Source of the DNA: Dehalobacter sp. 12DCB1
Lineage (GTDB): Bacteria > Bacillota > Desulfitobacteriia > Desulfitobacteriales > Syntrophobotulaceae
Length of the DNA: 64,000 bases
Assembly: GCF_004343605.1 (NCBI RefSeq)
Contig: NZ_POSF01000011.1
Coordinates: 198,990-262,989, forward strand
Direction of reading: 5' to 3'
Made by a program: the position numbers and the translations under genes. The notes beneath the pieces were generated by a model that ran no database searches, was not told where the DNA came from, and saw only the letters and a list, made by a program, of their open reading frames with translations. Below, piece after piece: positions 8,360 to 17,415 of the stretch. Position 1 is the stretch's first letter. Every line of letters begins with the position of its first letter.

Positions 8360-8470
8360 CAACTCACATGGATAACGGTCTATCCGTATTCATCTGCCGA
8401 CCGCCCCTAAGGCGGCTGTTGCGGGGAATCATGTTACTGCATGATTCCTCTTTGGTTATATTATATACCA
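8360..8470 (-). ncRNA. Candidate antisense antitoxin RNA, copy 2
   Basis: The minus strand has a TATAAT box at about 8457-8462 and then a conserved stem of GGAATCATG with CATGATTCC, followed by CCGCC-loop-GGCGG and further stems, ending over the toxin stop codon. Copy 3 keeps the box and the second stem and a weakened first stem. Position and conservation are what a type I antitoxin needs; transcription is inferred, not shown. Confidence 0.45.
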
Positions 8471-8567
8471 TATTGAAGTTAAAATACATAGTCATATGTT
8501 AAATTTTGTTAAAACATACTTATACGGTACTTGTACTTGTGCTTTTCCTTTGCCAGAATTTCATAAG

Positions 8568-9287
8568 TCATGATGCTTCCTCCCCCAACGCTTCCCGCGC
8601 TTTAGCGGAATAATAATTCTTTATCTTCCACGCTGCCGCTTTTTGCAAATACGGCGCTGCCAGTTCCTGCTTGCCGGCTTTCAGATAAGCCAGACCGATA
8701 AAGTAATTGTTTTCTACTTCTAGAATAAAAGCATCATAGATCAGTGTCGTTTCTCTCAAACTGAGGACAGTCTTTTTTTTGCTTTGCGGCGGCTGATAGT
8801 TTCGGACGTATTCTAGCGCCGCTTGGAAATCTCCGCGGCAGCTTTCACGCAAAGCCAGAAGGGGCTGTAATTCATTGTTATCATAAAGTTCTCGAGCCTT
8901 ATCCAGCATCTCGCCGGCGTTTTCCAATTCTTGTTCTAACAGCAGCAAATTGATTGCATAAAGGCAGTGATAACAATACAAAAGTTTGTTGTCCTTGATG
9001 TCTTCCAGTTTGATTTCATCCAATACGGCGAGGGAACGGTGCAAATCCCCAGCGCGGTTATGACAGTTGGCAATATTATATACCATGGGGTTTTTTAATT
9101 TGGGGTTGCGCTTGTAAGCCGAGGTGTTCATCGTCTTTTTCATTTTTTCAATTGCCTGTGCATAGTCCCCTTTTGCCATAAGCTGCAGAGGGTTCATAAA
9201 AGAATAGAGCCGCAGCAGGGTCAAACCTATGAATATGACCAGGAAGACACAAAGATAAATATAGACAAAATCAAGAAGATGACTCAT
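8568..9287 (-). CDS. Membrane-anchored tetratricopeptide-like protein
   Basis: 239 residues. One N-terminal membrane segment (FVYIYLCVFLVIFIGLTLL) is followed by a soluble part made of helical pairs that look like TPR units: KGDYAQAIEKMKK, AGDLHRSLAVLDEI, LENAGEMLDKARELY, CRGDFQAALEYVRNY, AGKQELAAPYLQKAAAW. The frame opens with TTG at 9302, but the ATG at 9287 follows GGAGGGAGG and is the natural start. It is a single gene between two copies of the toxin element. Likely a protein-protein scaffold at the membrane; no specific function recognised. Confidence 0.75.
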   Translation of the reverse strand: MSHLLDFVYIYLCVFLVIFIGLTLLRLYSFMNPLQLMAKGDYAQAIEKMKKTMNTSAYKRNPKLKNPMVYNIANCHNRAGDLHRSLAVLDEIKLEDIKDNKLLYCYHCLYAINLLLLEQELENAGEMLDKARELYDNNELQPLLALRESCRGDFQAALEYVRNYQPPQSKKKTVLSLRETTLIYDAFILEVENNYFIGLAYLKAGKQELAAPYLQKAAAWKIKNYYSAKAREALGEEAS

Positions 9288-9494
9288 GCTTCCTCCCTCC
9301 AATCATGTAACTCTTTCCTATATTATACCCGAAGATTATGATAAGTTGGTAAGATGCTCAAAGAAATAAGCACCTGTCATAAACAGATGCCGCTCGCAAT
9401 ACCCACCCCTTCAGCCCACCAACAATCACTCTAGTGACCCAACTTGCATTTCCATTATACCAAGTTGGAAATAATATACGACGATTTATCATAT

Positions 9495-9830
9495 GGATTA
9501 TTTTACCATTCTATGTTATAATAACCCTGCAACAGATGGCGTGCAGGGCGGTCGGCATTCCCTCCGGAGAGGAGGTGATGCCATGGAAGTATATCAAACA
9601 TTAACACTGATGATATCCTTTGGGACATTGGTGGTTTTGATACTTTCGTTCAATAAAAAGAAATAGACCGCCCCTTCACAGTGGTTGACGGTCATTTCCG
9701 TTATCCATTAACCGACCGCCCTTAAAGCGGCTGTTGTGAGGAATCGTGTCTTCAGCATGATTCCTCTTTGCTTATATTATATACCATATTTAAGTTAAAA
9801 TACATAGTTATATGTAAAATTTTGTTAACC
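9495..9830. repeat. Holin-like-toxin element, copy 3
   Basis: Second full copy, highly similar to 8185-8520 including the leader inverted-repeat arm (9546-9556) and its partner (9712-9721, ten of eleven bases). The two full copies are direct repeats flanking the TPR gene, so recombination between them could delete it. Confidence 0.7.
9583..9666 (+). CDS. Holin-like toxin (Hol_Tox type), copy 3
   Basis: 27 residues, identical to copy 2 for the first 23 and ending SFNKKK instead of SFHKRK. The SD is GGAGGTG 5 nt before the ATG. The base changes between the copies are mostly synonymous (for example TTA for CTC, GGG for GGA), which suggests the peptide is kept by selection. A TATAAT lies upstream at about 9517. 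The same antisense arrangement follows it. Confidence 0.8.
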   Translation: MEVYQTLTLMISFGTLVVLILSFNKKK

Positions 9831-9952
9831 GCAGGCTCCTCTCTACATTAATTATACCAAAAATATTTCTCTAATCATATTCTTATAATTATCCTATATT
9901 TTGTGTAAGATAGAACTTATCAAACTTAAGCCAAACTTAGGGGGGTAAACTT

Positions 9953-12214
9953 TTGGAACGGGACCGCCTTGATCAAGATTTTGAAATCAGACGCCTGGAG
10001 CAGGTGATGGCTCTCGCCCGGGAACAATTAGACTGTGCGCTGCAAGAGAGCGAAGAAAATAAAGAGGCCATTATTGCCGCTAAATTAGGTATGTGGGAAG
10101 ATACTTCCCGCTCCGTCTCCGGTCTTTGGAATATGGAGAATTTTCATGAGCTTGTCGAGTCGAGTCAGTACGCCAATCCAGTGTTGGAACGGGTGTCGGA
10201 TTCTGAACGTAATGCCGCTAAGATCCTGGCTTTAAAAAGATTGCTCTATTCCCCCTACTTTGCGCGGATCGATTTTCAGTTCGAGGGCGAGGAAGCCTTT
10301 GAGAATATTTATATCGGGCGGTCTTCGCTGCAAAACGGCCTAACCCAGGAAATGGTTGTGTATGACTGGAGATCTCCCATCGCCAGTGTTTTTTACCGCT
10401 TTGGCCCGGGGAAAGCGTTCTATGAGTCTCCCGGCGGTAAAATAACGGGAGAGGTCCATTTAAAACGCCAATACGAGATCAAGGATGGCAAACTGCAATA
10501 TTTCTTCGATGCCGATATTCAAATCATTGACGAATTCCTGCGCGAACTGCTTTCCCGGAATGCTTCCCCTAAAATGAAAACCATCGTTGAAACCATCCAG
10601 AAAGATCAGGACATGGTGATCCGCGATCTGGAAATGGATTTGCTGATGGTCCAGGGAGCTGCGGGAAGCGGCAAAACTTCGGTGGCGCTGCACCGCGCGG
10701 CTTATCTGATGTACCAGGGGCTGGCGGCCAAGCTGGCTTCCAATGAGATTGTGATTATTTCTCCCAACGCCTTGTTTGAACAGTACATCGCCAATGTTTT
10801 GCCTGAGCTGGGCGAAAAGCATGTCCAATCGCTGGTCTTTGAAGAAATATTCGGCAAAGTTTTGCAGAGTGGTTCTATCCAAAGCAGGAATCAATATTGG
10901 GAAGGCCTGTTCTCCCCCGGCCAAAATGACCGAGCGCTTAGTTATAACGACATGAAGCTCGCCAAACGCAGCATGGCCTTTAAAGGCTCCGGCCTGTTTG
11001 CTGAAATTTTAAGACGTTTCATTCGAGACTTGCCTTATCGCTGGCTGCCGTTTACTGATATTTATTATGACGGAAAGGTCGTCGCCAGCCGGCAATTGCT
11101 GAAAACGAAGATCCTGAAGGGCGGTCAGGAATTCCTGCTAAGTGTGCATTTAAAGCAATTGGAAGCATCGATTCTGCAAATCGTCCGCGAACTGCGTCCC
11201 AGCCGTCTGGAAAAGTTGGAAAAGTTTATTCGGGCCAAGCCCGAGCATGAATTTGAATGGGAAGAAGTAGCCCGGCGGTTATCCATTCTGGAAAGCGCCG
11301 CCTTGCTGAAGAAGATACGAAAGTTTACCGAGCTGGATTGTCAGGAGCTTTACCGGAAGCTGTTCAGCGATAAAAGCTATTTTTATCATTTAGCCGAAGG
11401 TCTGGAGCTGCCTGATTGTATGGAAGAGATTTTGGATTATACCAGGGAAAACCTGCAAAAGGACGGTTTGCTTTATGATGACGCCCTGGCCCTTACTTTT
11501 CTCCATATCCATACCAAAGGATATACGGCTTACCGCGATATCAAGCAGGTAGTGGTCGATGAAGCCCAGGATTATGATCCCCTGCATTTCGAAATACTTC
11601 ACGGTCTGTTTCCCAAAGCGCATTATACCATCCTGGGCGATATTCATCAGACCATAGGGAAACGTGTTGATTCAGCCCGCTATGAACAGATTAGCAAGAT
11701 ATTCGCTAAGCCTAAATCGACGCTGGTGACTTTGGACAAAAGCTTCCGCTCCACCAAGGAGATCTTGGCGTACAGCGCCAGGTTTCTTGACCAAAGCATT
11801 AAGCTTCATCCTTTCGGGAGATCGGGAGATGCGCCTGCCGTGTTTGCGGCGCCGGACCGGGCGGCTCTGACTGCTCTCCTGCTTGCGGAAATTAAAACCT
11901 GCCGGGAAATGGGTTACGAATCCATCGGGTTAATCTGTAAAACGGAACACGACGCCCTTGCCTTATTTGAGCAGCTCAAGGACCAAAGCGATCTTCAGCT
12001 GCTAAAAGGTGATGTTCAATTTAATTTAAGCGGCGTATTCCTGATCCCGGTCTATCTGGCCAAAGGCCTGGAATTTGACGCCGTACTGATCTGCGAGGCC
12101 GATCAGGCGCATTATCACAGCGCTGATGATCAAAACCTTTTATATATTGCCTGTACGCGGGCGCTGCATCGATTGAACCTGTTTTATACCGGGGAGATCA
12201 GCCGGCTTTTATAA
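9953..12214 (+). CDS. helD: HelD-like UvrD/Rep-family motor, RNA polymerase-associated
   Basis: 753 residues. The N-terminal coiled-coil (1-60) matches the HelD arm that enters the RNA polymerase secondary channel. Walker A GAAGSGKTSVALHRAAYL lies near residue 233, the DEXX box VVVDEAQDY near 530, and the C-terminal motifs KGLEFDAVLI and LLYIACTRALHRL close the superfamily-1 core. HelD uses ATP to dislodge stalled RNA polymerase from nucleic acid. The start is TTG with an SD-like GGGGGG 8 nt upstream; no ATG is near. It is monocistronic and convergent with the CWB2 gene 8 bp away. Confidence 0.85.
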   Translation: MERDRLDQDFEIRRLEQVMALAREQLDCALQESEENKEAIIAAKLGMWEDTSRSVSGLWNMENFHELVESSQYANPVLERVSDSERNAAKILALKRLLYSPYFARIDFQFEGEEAFENIYIGRSSLQNGLTQEMVVYDWRSPIASVFYRFGPGKAFYESPGGKITGEVHLKRQYEIKDGKLQYFFDADIQIIDEFLRELLSRNASPKMKTIVETIQKDQDMVIRDLEMDLLMVQGAAGSGKTSVALHRAAYLMYQGLAAKLASNEIVIISPNALFEQYIANVLPELGEKHVQSLVFEEIFGKVLQSGSIQSRNQYWEGLFSPGQNDRALSYNDMKLAKRSMAFKGSGLFAEILRRFIRDLPYRWLPFTDIYYDGKVVASRQLLKTKILKGGQEFLLSVHLKQLEASILQIVRELRPSRLEKLEKFIRAKPEHEFEWEEVARRLSILESAALLKKIRKFTELDCQELYRKLFSDKSYFYHLAEGLELPDCMEEILDYTRENLQKDGLLYDDALALTFLHIHTKGYTAYRDIKQVVVDEAQDYDPLHFEILHGLFPKAHYTILGDIHQTIGKRVDSARYEQISKIFAKPKSTLVTLDKSFRSTKEILAYSARFLDQSIKLHPFGRSGDAPAVFAAPDRAALTALLLAEIKTCREMGYESIGLICKTEHDALALFEQLKDQSDLQLLKGDVQFNLSGVFLIPVYLAKGLEFDAVLICEADQAHYHSADDQNLLYIACTRALHRLNLFYTGEISRLL

Positions 12215-12222
12215 TAAGACAA

Positions 12223-13731
12223 TTAAATTCGTTCAAAAGCACTGATAAATCCGCCCATGATCGCATCTGCTAATTGATCATTCATGCTAATCGTCCAGCT
12301 ATTATTATTCTTCACTAGATTCACTTCAATTGTGGTCGTTGTTGTCTGGTCCTCGTTTGCAATGGCGTCAAATAAGAGTTGCATGATCACTTTTTCTGCT
12401 TCTTCATCACTCAATTGTTCCGCTTCAGGCAGCAACGCCTGTTCAACCCCAAATCGGACAACGGCATCGATATAAGCATCCAGGACGGCCGCGAAATCGG
12501 TATTGCTAATTTCTGCCGTAACGGTCGCCGTATCACCGTTAATTTCTGAAGATACGATGTTGTAATCAAGTTTTGCAAAAAGCAAGGCAATATCTTCATC
12601 TGTGATCGTTATATCGGCAGTCTCATCATAATCATTGAAATGATCATAGCTGAAATACCGGTCAGCTGTATCCTGATCCATCACTTTGATAGCATCCAAA
12701 GCGTTGGCAAATGCTTCCCCGGGCTGCTCCAGAATAATACAAGAATATATCTGGTTTAACGCAAGCGGTTTCACAACACTGGTACCACCGACAGAATAGA
12801 TTTTATTGATTTGCCCTACTTTACCTGTTAAAAAGGTTTGTACGGAAAGGTCAATGCCGTTGCCAACAAGCAGAATAGCTTTCCCCTGCTTGGCTGCTAA
12901 CGCGGAACCTGCTAAAGCATCGGGAAAGTTGGTCCCTGTAGCAACAAAGATTGTATCCGTAGCTTGGCCAAGGCCTGTGATCAAGTTGATCGCTGTTTCA
13001 TATCGATTATTTCCGCCATAACGGGTTGGATTCGGAAGTCCGAATTCCACTTGCGCACTGATGACGCTGGTCCCGCCGGTAATAATCGTATCGGATATTT
13101 GCAGATCTGTTAACACATCAGCCGTCGCATCAGGCAGCGTATTGGTTTCTGTCAGTAAAATGGGCACTCCGTTTTGCGCTGCCCAGGAAGAGACCGCCAA
13201 AGCATCAGGGAAATTCTGGGCATATGCGATGACAGCCTTATTCGTCCTGAGTTTTTGATTCTCTTGCAGATACTTGGCGATATTCGCCGAAGTCTCATAA
13301 CGATTATCGCCTGCGATACGATGAACCGTATATTCAGCGGACAGACCTTCTTCAATGGCTGTAGATACAGCACCGGTACCGCCAAGGATAAAGACCGTTT
13401 GCGCTTGGAGACGTTCCAGTTCAGTTGCTGTATCGGGCGTTAAGGTTTTGCTGTTCGTTAAAAGAATCGGAGCATCATAAGCTGCCGCCAGTACAGCGCC
13501 GGCTAAAGCGTCCGGAAAATTATTATCACGAACCAGGATAACGGCATTTGAACCTGAAGGCCATCCTTCCTTCGAGATCTCAATCGCAGTTAATGTCCTG
13601 TTATCCCCAGCAAGTCTTTTACTTTCTACCGCCTGAACAGCGTAAGCTTGTAAAGGTATTGCGGCAATTGTGATTGTGATAACCAGTGCAATAGACAGCA
13701 AAAATTTCAGCCAATTTTTTCGAAACTTCAT
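12223..13731 (-). CDS. Secreted cell-wall-binding repeat 2 (CWB2) protein
   Basis: 502 residues. Signal peptide KFLLSIALVITITIAAIPLQAYA, then three CWB2 repeats (residues about 35-330) with the markers RLAGDNRTLTAIEISK, FPDALAGA, RIAGDNRYETSANIAK, ILLTETNTLP and GGNNRYETAINLI. CWB2 modules anchor S-layer-type proteins by binding anionic wall polymer. The C-terminal third (about 340-502) is acidic, with VTAEISNTDFAAVLDAYI and NNNSWTISMNDQL, resembling DUF4878/DUF5105-type lipoprotein domains of unknown role. The gene is single. Confidence 0.85.
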   Translation of the reverse strand: MKFRKNWLKFLLSIALVITITIAAIPLQAYAVQAVESKRLAGDNRTLTAIEISKEGWPSGSNAVILVRDNNFPDALAGAVLAAAYDAPILLTNSKTLTPDTATELERLQAQTVFILGGTGAVSTAIEEGLSAEYTVHRIAGDNRYETSANIAKYLQENQKLRTNKAVIAYAQNFPDALAVSSWAAQNGVPILLTETNTLPDATADVLTDLQISDTIITGGTSVISAQVEFGLPNPTRYGGNNRYETAINLITGLGQATDTIFVATGTNFPDALAGSALAAKQGKAILLVGNGIDLSVQTFLTGKVGQINKIYSVGGTSVVKPLALNQIYSCIILEQPGEAFANALDAIKVMDQDTADRYFSYDHFNDYDETADITITDEDIALLFAKLDYNIVSSEINGDTATVTAEISNTDFAAVLDAYIDAVVRFGVEQALLPEAEQLSDEEAEKVIMQLLFDAIANEDQTTTTTIEVNLVKNNNSWTISMNDQLADAIMGGFISAFERI

Positions 13732-13879
13732 TCTTCTTCCTCCAATTTAAAAATGTTTAAGGCAAAAATAAACTACAAGAAGAATTATAGATTGAATCAA
13801 GTATTATTTCCTTCTGAAATTACTGGTAAAATGTACTGCAGAGGATAATCACTTGATAGATATTCATCATAGCAATCTA

Positions 13880-14830
13880 TTACTTCACGCGTCCAATTAA
13901 ATTTCCGTATCCTTCCCGCTCCATATCTTCTTTGGGCACAAACCGCAGTGAGGCGCTGTTGATACAGTACCTCAGACCGCCGGATTGCCTTGGCCCATCA
14001 GCAAACACGTGCCCCAGATGGGCATTACCGGCACGGCTCCTGACCTCGGTCCGCAGCATGCTATGGGAAGTATCGGTCTTCTCCCTGACCACATTCGGAT
14101 CGATAGGCCTGGTAAAGCTCGGCCAGCCGCAGCCTGATTCAAATTTATCCGAGGAGGCAAAAAGCGGCTCACCTGTCGTAATATCCACATAAATACCCGG
14201 CCGGAAAGTGTCCCAGAACGCGTTATGAAACGGCGGCTCGGTGGCATTATTCTGCGTCACTTCGTACTGCGTTCCGGTCAGGGTTTGGCGCAGCCTGCCA
14301 GGATCCGGCGCCTGATAATCAGCTGGGTTGATAATGGCCCCTGCCACCTTCGTGAATTGATCCTTGCCGATGTGACAATAGCCATCCGGGTTTTTGTCCA
14401 GATATTTTTGGTGGTACGCTTCCGCCGGACAGAAGTTCTCGATTGCTTTTACCTCGATCACGACAGGTTTATCGTAGTTTTTTTGCAGCTTGGCCAGGGA
14501 CCGTTCTATCACCGGCAGATCATTAATATCCGCAAAATAAATCCCGGTACGGTATTGCGTCCCCTTGTCGCCGCCCTGCCGGTTAAGTGAGACCGGATCA
14601 ATCGCCTGATAATATAATTCCAGCAAGAATTCCAGCGGCACAATCTCCGGATCATAGTCTACATAGACCGTCTCGGCATGTCCGCTGCCACGCTGACACA
14701 CATCCTCATAGGTCGGGTTCGCGGTCTTGCCATTGGCATAGCCCACTTGCGTGGTACGGACCCCGCGAATAGACGCAATATATTTTTCCATACCCCAAAA
14801 ACATCCGCCTGCAAGATAAATCTCGGACAT
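13880..14830 (-). CDS. msrAB: Bifunctional peptide methionine sulfoxide reductase MsrA/MsrB
   Basis: 316 residues. The MsrA domain (about 1-155) has the catalytic [10 protein letters not shown]. The MsrB domain (about 170-310) has [11 protein letters not shown] and the catalytic [13 protein letters not shown]. The MsrB half lacks the CxxC zinc pairs, as in non-zinc MsrB forms. It reduces both S and R methionine sulfoxide in damaged proteins. The start ATG follows GGAGGTC. The protein has no signal peptide, so it acts in the cytoplasm. Standing alone between two envelope genes, it shows no operon. Confidence 0.95.
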   Translation of the reverse strand: MSEIYLAGGCFWGMEKYIASIRGVRTTQVGYANGKTANPTYEDVCQRGSGHAETVYVDYDPEIVPLEFLLELYYQAIDPVSLNRQGGDKGTQYRTGIYFADINDLPVIERSLAKLQKNYDKPVVIEVKAIENFCPAEAYHQKYLDKNPDGYCHIGKDQFTKVAGAIINPADYQAPDPGRLRQTLTGTQYEVTQNNATEPPFHNAFWDTFRPGIYVDITTGEPLFASSDKFESGCGWPSFTRPIDPNVVREKTDTSHSMLRTEVRSRAGNAHLGHVFADGPRQSGGLRYCINSASLRFVPKEDMEREGYGNLIGRVK

Positions 14831-14952
14831 AACAGACCTCCATGATATCAGAATGGCTTAATTCTATTATTTAGGGATGATGAACCGAGCTCACCATCCC
14901 CTATTTTTATGATGCTAAGATTGATGATATTATATTCAATATAAAATTTTTA

Positions 14953-14981
14953 TTGCCAAATCTTTTATTTCATGGTATTAT
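14953..14981 (+). promoter_or_regulatory. Sigma-A promoter of the small-peptide unit
   Basis: TTGCCA, 17 bases, TATTAT: a good vegetative promoter 27 bp before the TTG start at 15008, with SD GAGGGGAGG in between. Confidence 0.6.
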
Positions 14982-15007
14982 TTAGTTTTACGAGGGGAGG
15001 TGTGCGT

Positions 15008-15112
15008 TTGAACAAGAAACAAATTAATATCATTGAAGAAATTCTTGAATCAGTTGGGCTTGAATCTTTAAAAGCTTCTGAGCCAAAGAATGTCCTCAAA
15101 AAAATCTCCTAA
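15008..15112 (+). CDS. Small peptide of 34 residues, unknown
   Basis: TTG start 7 nt after the strong SD GGGGAGGT; the peptide begins MNKKQINIIEEILESVGL and is amphipathic and lysine-rich at the end (NVLKKIS). A second tiny frame (13 codons, ATG at 15124 preceded by AAAGGGGCGTG) follows at once, and the unit ends in a strong terminator. A promoter, SD and terminator around so short a frame argue that it is expressed. I recognise no family; a regulatory or signalling peptide, or a leader, is possible. Confidence 0.5.
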   Translation: MNKKQINIIEEILESVGLESLKASEPKNVLKKIS

Positions 15113-15167
15113 AAAGGGGCGTGATGAAAAATGATGCTAATTTCATACAGTCAAACCTTAAGTGAGT

Positions 15168-15209
15168 AAAAACGAGTTCCTAATGAAAAATGTAGGAACT
15201 CGTTTTTTT
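15168..15209 (+). terminator. Rho-independent terminator of the small-peptide unit
   Basis: AAAAACGAGTTCCTA pairs with TAGGAACTCGTTTTT around 10 bases and ends in a T7 run. The A-run on the other side lets it also serve the convergent gene at 15240. Confidence 0.8.
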
Positions 15210-15239
15210 ATTGATATGCATGATCAGCGATCTCCCAGG

Positions 15240-17270
15240 TTAACGGGCAGGCGGGCCGATACCGATAACGGTTGCGTCGTTGGTGACTCCGGCGGGAAAC
15301 CTGGCTTGGTTCGGATCATTTTTTTCCGCCAGGACAACCGGGCAATTGTCCTGAGCAGCCAGCGGTGCAACCATCAGGGCCCCGGCCAAAGCGTAGCCGT
15401 CAGCAAAGTAAACCTTGCTGGTCTTAAGCCCCATCTTCTCGTTAAAATCCCGGTTGGTTACGTAGCGATCCTGGCCGGACATACGGCGGAATCCCTCTGT
15501 ATCCTGGACTCTGGATGTGCCGCCCAAGATAACCAAATTGTTGGCGTCTAGTCCGGCCTTGAGTAAACTCCAAGCTTCGGGATGATAGACGCCGGCTCCG
15601 TCTGCTATGCGGATAAGCCACCCGTTGGCCGCCGCGTAGGGCCCGGCGCTCACGGCGTCAGCCAGAGCATCAAAACCTACAAGGAATATCCCATGTGGAT
15701 CAGCAATTTCGTCTCCTACCAGGTTCGCGGTTTCCGCGCGCCCTTTCCCCTGTAACACTTTTGCTTCGAGACCGGGGATGGCTGCCTTCAATTTCTCCGA
15801 CACGACATCCGCTTGAAAGCCGATGCAGTAGGCTCTTTTTGCTCCCAGCCTTTTTATCTCACCAATCACTTCGGCTGTCGGGACGCCGCCTTCCACCATA
15901 AGGATCGGTGCCTGCTCCTGGCCGGCCAAGGGTGCTGCTGCCAGGGCGTCGATCAAATGGTTGTTTTCTCCGGGGACGACAACCACTGAATCAGCCTTTA
16001 GCCATCCTTCTTGGGACACTTTTACCGAGGTAGCCGGCGTACTGCCCCCGTTAATAGTTCTGTCCGCAGTGATTCCACTCGCCGGCATGGCCGGCTCGGA
16101 AACTTTCAGCCGTACAACGGCGATGATATTGGAAAGCTCCCGCCCGGCGGGCGTTATGGTCCTGCCGCCCAGCCACAGGGCGCTGGAGGCGCCGCCGTCT
16201 AAATTCATGGCGTCTGTCAGGTTATACGCTCGGGCAACCTGGGCCAGATTTTTGATCGTAAGACCCGGCGTGGTACCGAAAACCAATTGTTTGTCGGCCG
16301 TCAGCCCGATGAACGAACGATTGCCGGCAGCCGTGGTGAGTTTCGGGTCGTTCCAGCCCTCGCCGGCCGGATCGGCAGTCACCTGTCCATCCAAGACGAG
16401 GCTCGGGCCGCAGCCGGTGATGTTGGTCAAATTGATCCAGTCGGCCGTATCATCCGTATTGGTGCGGCTATTCCATACTTGCCGCACAAAATCAATCGTC
16501 GATCCAACATGGAATAGCTGGCGGTAGGCACTGCTAGTCGGCATCAGCAATAAAAATCCATCAGCCGGAATGGCCGTATTGCCCTGGCTGATAGCTGTAA
16601 CCGTACCTTTCTGCAGAACTTTCGCACCGCCCGCTGTATAAACGCTACCCGTCACATCTTTAACATTGCGTACCACCACACAGACCATATCTGTGTCCCC
16701 GGTTTCCGTACCGTAATCCGGGGTGATGATCGCCTCGCGATAACCCGTGTAGCCGGCTGGCCTGATGACGTTCCAGTTACGCAAGTAAAAGAGTTGTTTA
16801 TAGAGATAATTGCCGCCGGCAACGTCAACATAAACGTACTGCCTGAAAGCCACCCTGTCGAGCTGCGCTTCGCCGGCGCTGCCGAAACCGATCATGCTGC
16901 TGGTTTCATAGTGCATCGTCGCCCCGTTATGTACCAACGTTCCATTTATGGGCTTCTTGCCTTCATTGTAGGCCTCAAAGAACGCGCCGTTGACTGCCGC
17001 CAACACCTCATACTTGTTTTGGTCTATGCTGCCGATGATCTGCTCGAAGGGCTTAACATCGCCGACTTTGCCTGCCGGCACAGAAAGCACACGGATATTG
17101 GGATCATTCAGATCGGCGCGCACCGCCTTAATGGTGGCGGATTGACCGGCAATACTGACGGACTTGTCGGCGCTCACCACCGGGCTTGCGTCGGCCCAGG
17201 CCGTCGGCGCCTGCCAACACACCAGCACCAGCGCCAGCGTCAAAATAACAACCCATAGTCTCTTTGCCAA
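15240..17270 (-). CDS. Secreted phosphodiester glycosidase (NAGPA) with CWB2 anchor
   Basis: 676 residues. Signal peptide LWVVILTLALVLVCWQAPTAWA. Residues about 45-395 form the NAGPA/phosphodiester glycosidase domain, marked by AAVNGAFFEAY, ITGCGPSLVLDGQVT, NRSFIGLTADKQLVFGTTPG and DAMNLDGGASSALWLGG, where the last Asp-Gly-Gly cluster belongs to the active site. The remainder (about 400-676) holds CWB2-type repeats (HLIDALAAAPLAG, GFDALADAVSAGPYAA, MVAPLAAQDNCPVVLA), somewhat diverged. Likely it trims a phosphodiester-linked sugar on an envelope polymer while bound to the wall. GC content is higher than in neighbours, as is codon bias to GCC/GGC, hinting at a different history. Confidence 0.85.
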   Translation of the reverse strand: MAKRLWVVILTLALVLVCWQAPTAWADASPVVSADKSVSIAGQSATIKAVRADLNDPNIRVLSVPAGKVGDVKPFEQIIGSIDQNKYEVLAAVNGAFFEAYNEGKKPINGTLVHNGATMHYETSSMIGFGSAGEAQLDRVAFRQYVYVDVAGGNYLYKQLFYLRNWNVIRPAGYTGYREAIITPDYGTETGDTDMVCVVVRNVKDVTGSVYTAGGAKVLQKGTVTAISQGNTAIPADGFLLLMPTSSAYRQLFHVGSTIDFVRQVWNSRTNTDDTADWINLTNITGCGPSLVLDGQVTADPAGEGWNDPKLTTAAGNRSFIGLTADKQLVFGTTPGLTIKNLAQVARAYNLTDAMNLDGGASSALWLGGRTITPAGRELSNIIAVVRLKVSEPAMPASGITADRTINGGSTPATSVKVSQEGWLKADSVVVVPGENNHLIDALAAAPLAGQEQAPILMVEGGVPTAEVIGEIKRLGAKRAYCIGFQADVVSEKLKAAIPGLEAKVLQGKGRAETANLVGDEIADPHGIFLVGFDALADAVSAGPYAAANGWLIRIADGAGVYHPEAWSLLKAGLDANNLVILGGTSRVQDTEGFRRMSGQDRYVTNRDFNEKMGLKTSKVYFADGYALAGALMVAPLAAQDNCPVVLAEKNDPNQARFPAGVTNDATVIGIGPPAR

Positions 17271-17328
17271 TCCCTGTTCTCCTCTCAGATTTACTAGGAT
17301 TCTTTGCGCTGATTTTATAAAATACTCC

Positions 17329-17415
17329 GGATAAGCTGTCCTGAGAGCATGCCTGGTTTCAAGGCATAATTATGATGGTTCCCGACCGTAGCTTTGACAA
17401 CGGGGGTATCTATCC
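17329..17415 (-). promoter_or_regulatory. Possible structured leader of the NAGPA gene
   Basis: On the minus strand GGATA (17415-17411) can pair with TATCC (17333-17329), closing two inner hairpins, one of them ATGCCT-7 bases-AGGCAT. AAAGCTACGG and a GAAA-like loop superficially recall c-di-GMP-I aptamers, but the core consensus is not met. It overlaps the stop of the SLOG gene upstream. No riboswitch class recognised. Confidence 0.25.

Larger units (their letters stand above)
8185..8520. repeat. Holin-like-toxin element, copy 2
   Basis: A ~330-bp unit repeated at 9495-9830. It spans the promoter region, the leader with GGGCGGTCGGC, the toxin ORF, GC-rich stems (GACCGCCCC, GCCGACCGCCC, AAGGCGGCTG), a stem formed by GGAATCATG and CATGATTCC, and an AT-rich end. 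On the minus strand the AT-rich end reads TGGTATATAATAT, a likely promoter for an antisense RNA running back over the toxin 3' end. Confidence 0.7.

Noticed and set aside
17329-17415. c-di-GMP-I riboswitch
   Set aside because: AAAGC and a GAAA-like loop are present, but the order of elements and the tetraloop receptor do not match; kept only as an unassigned leader.
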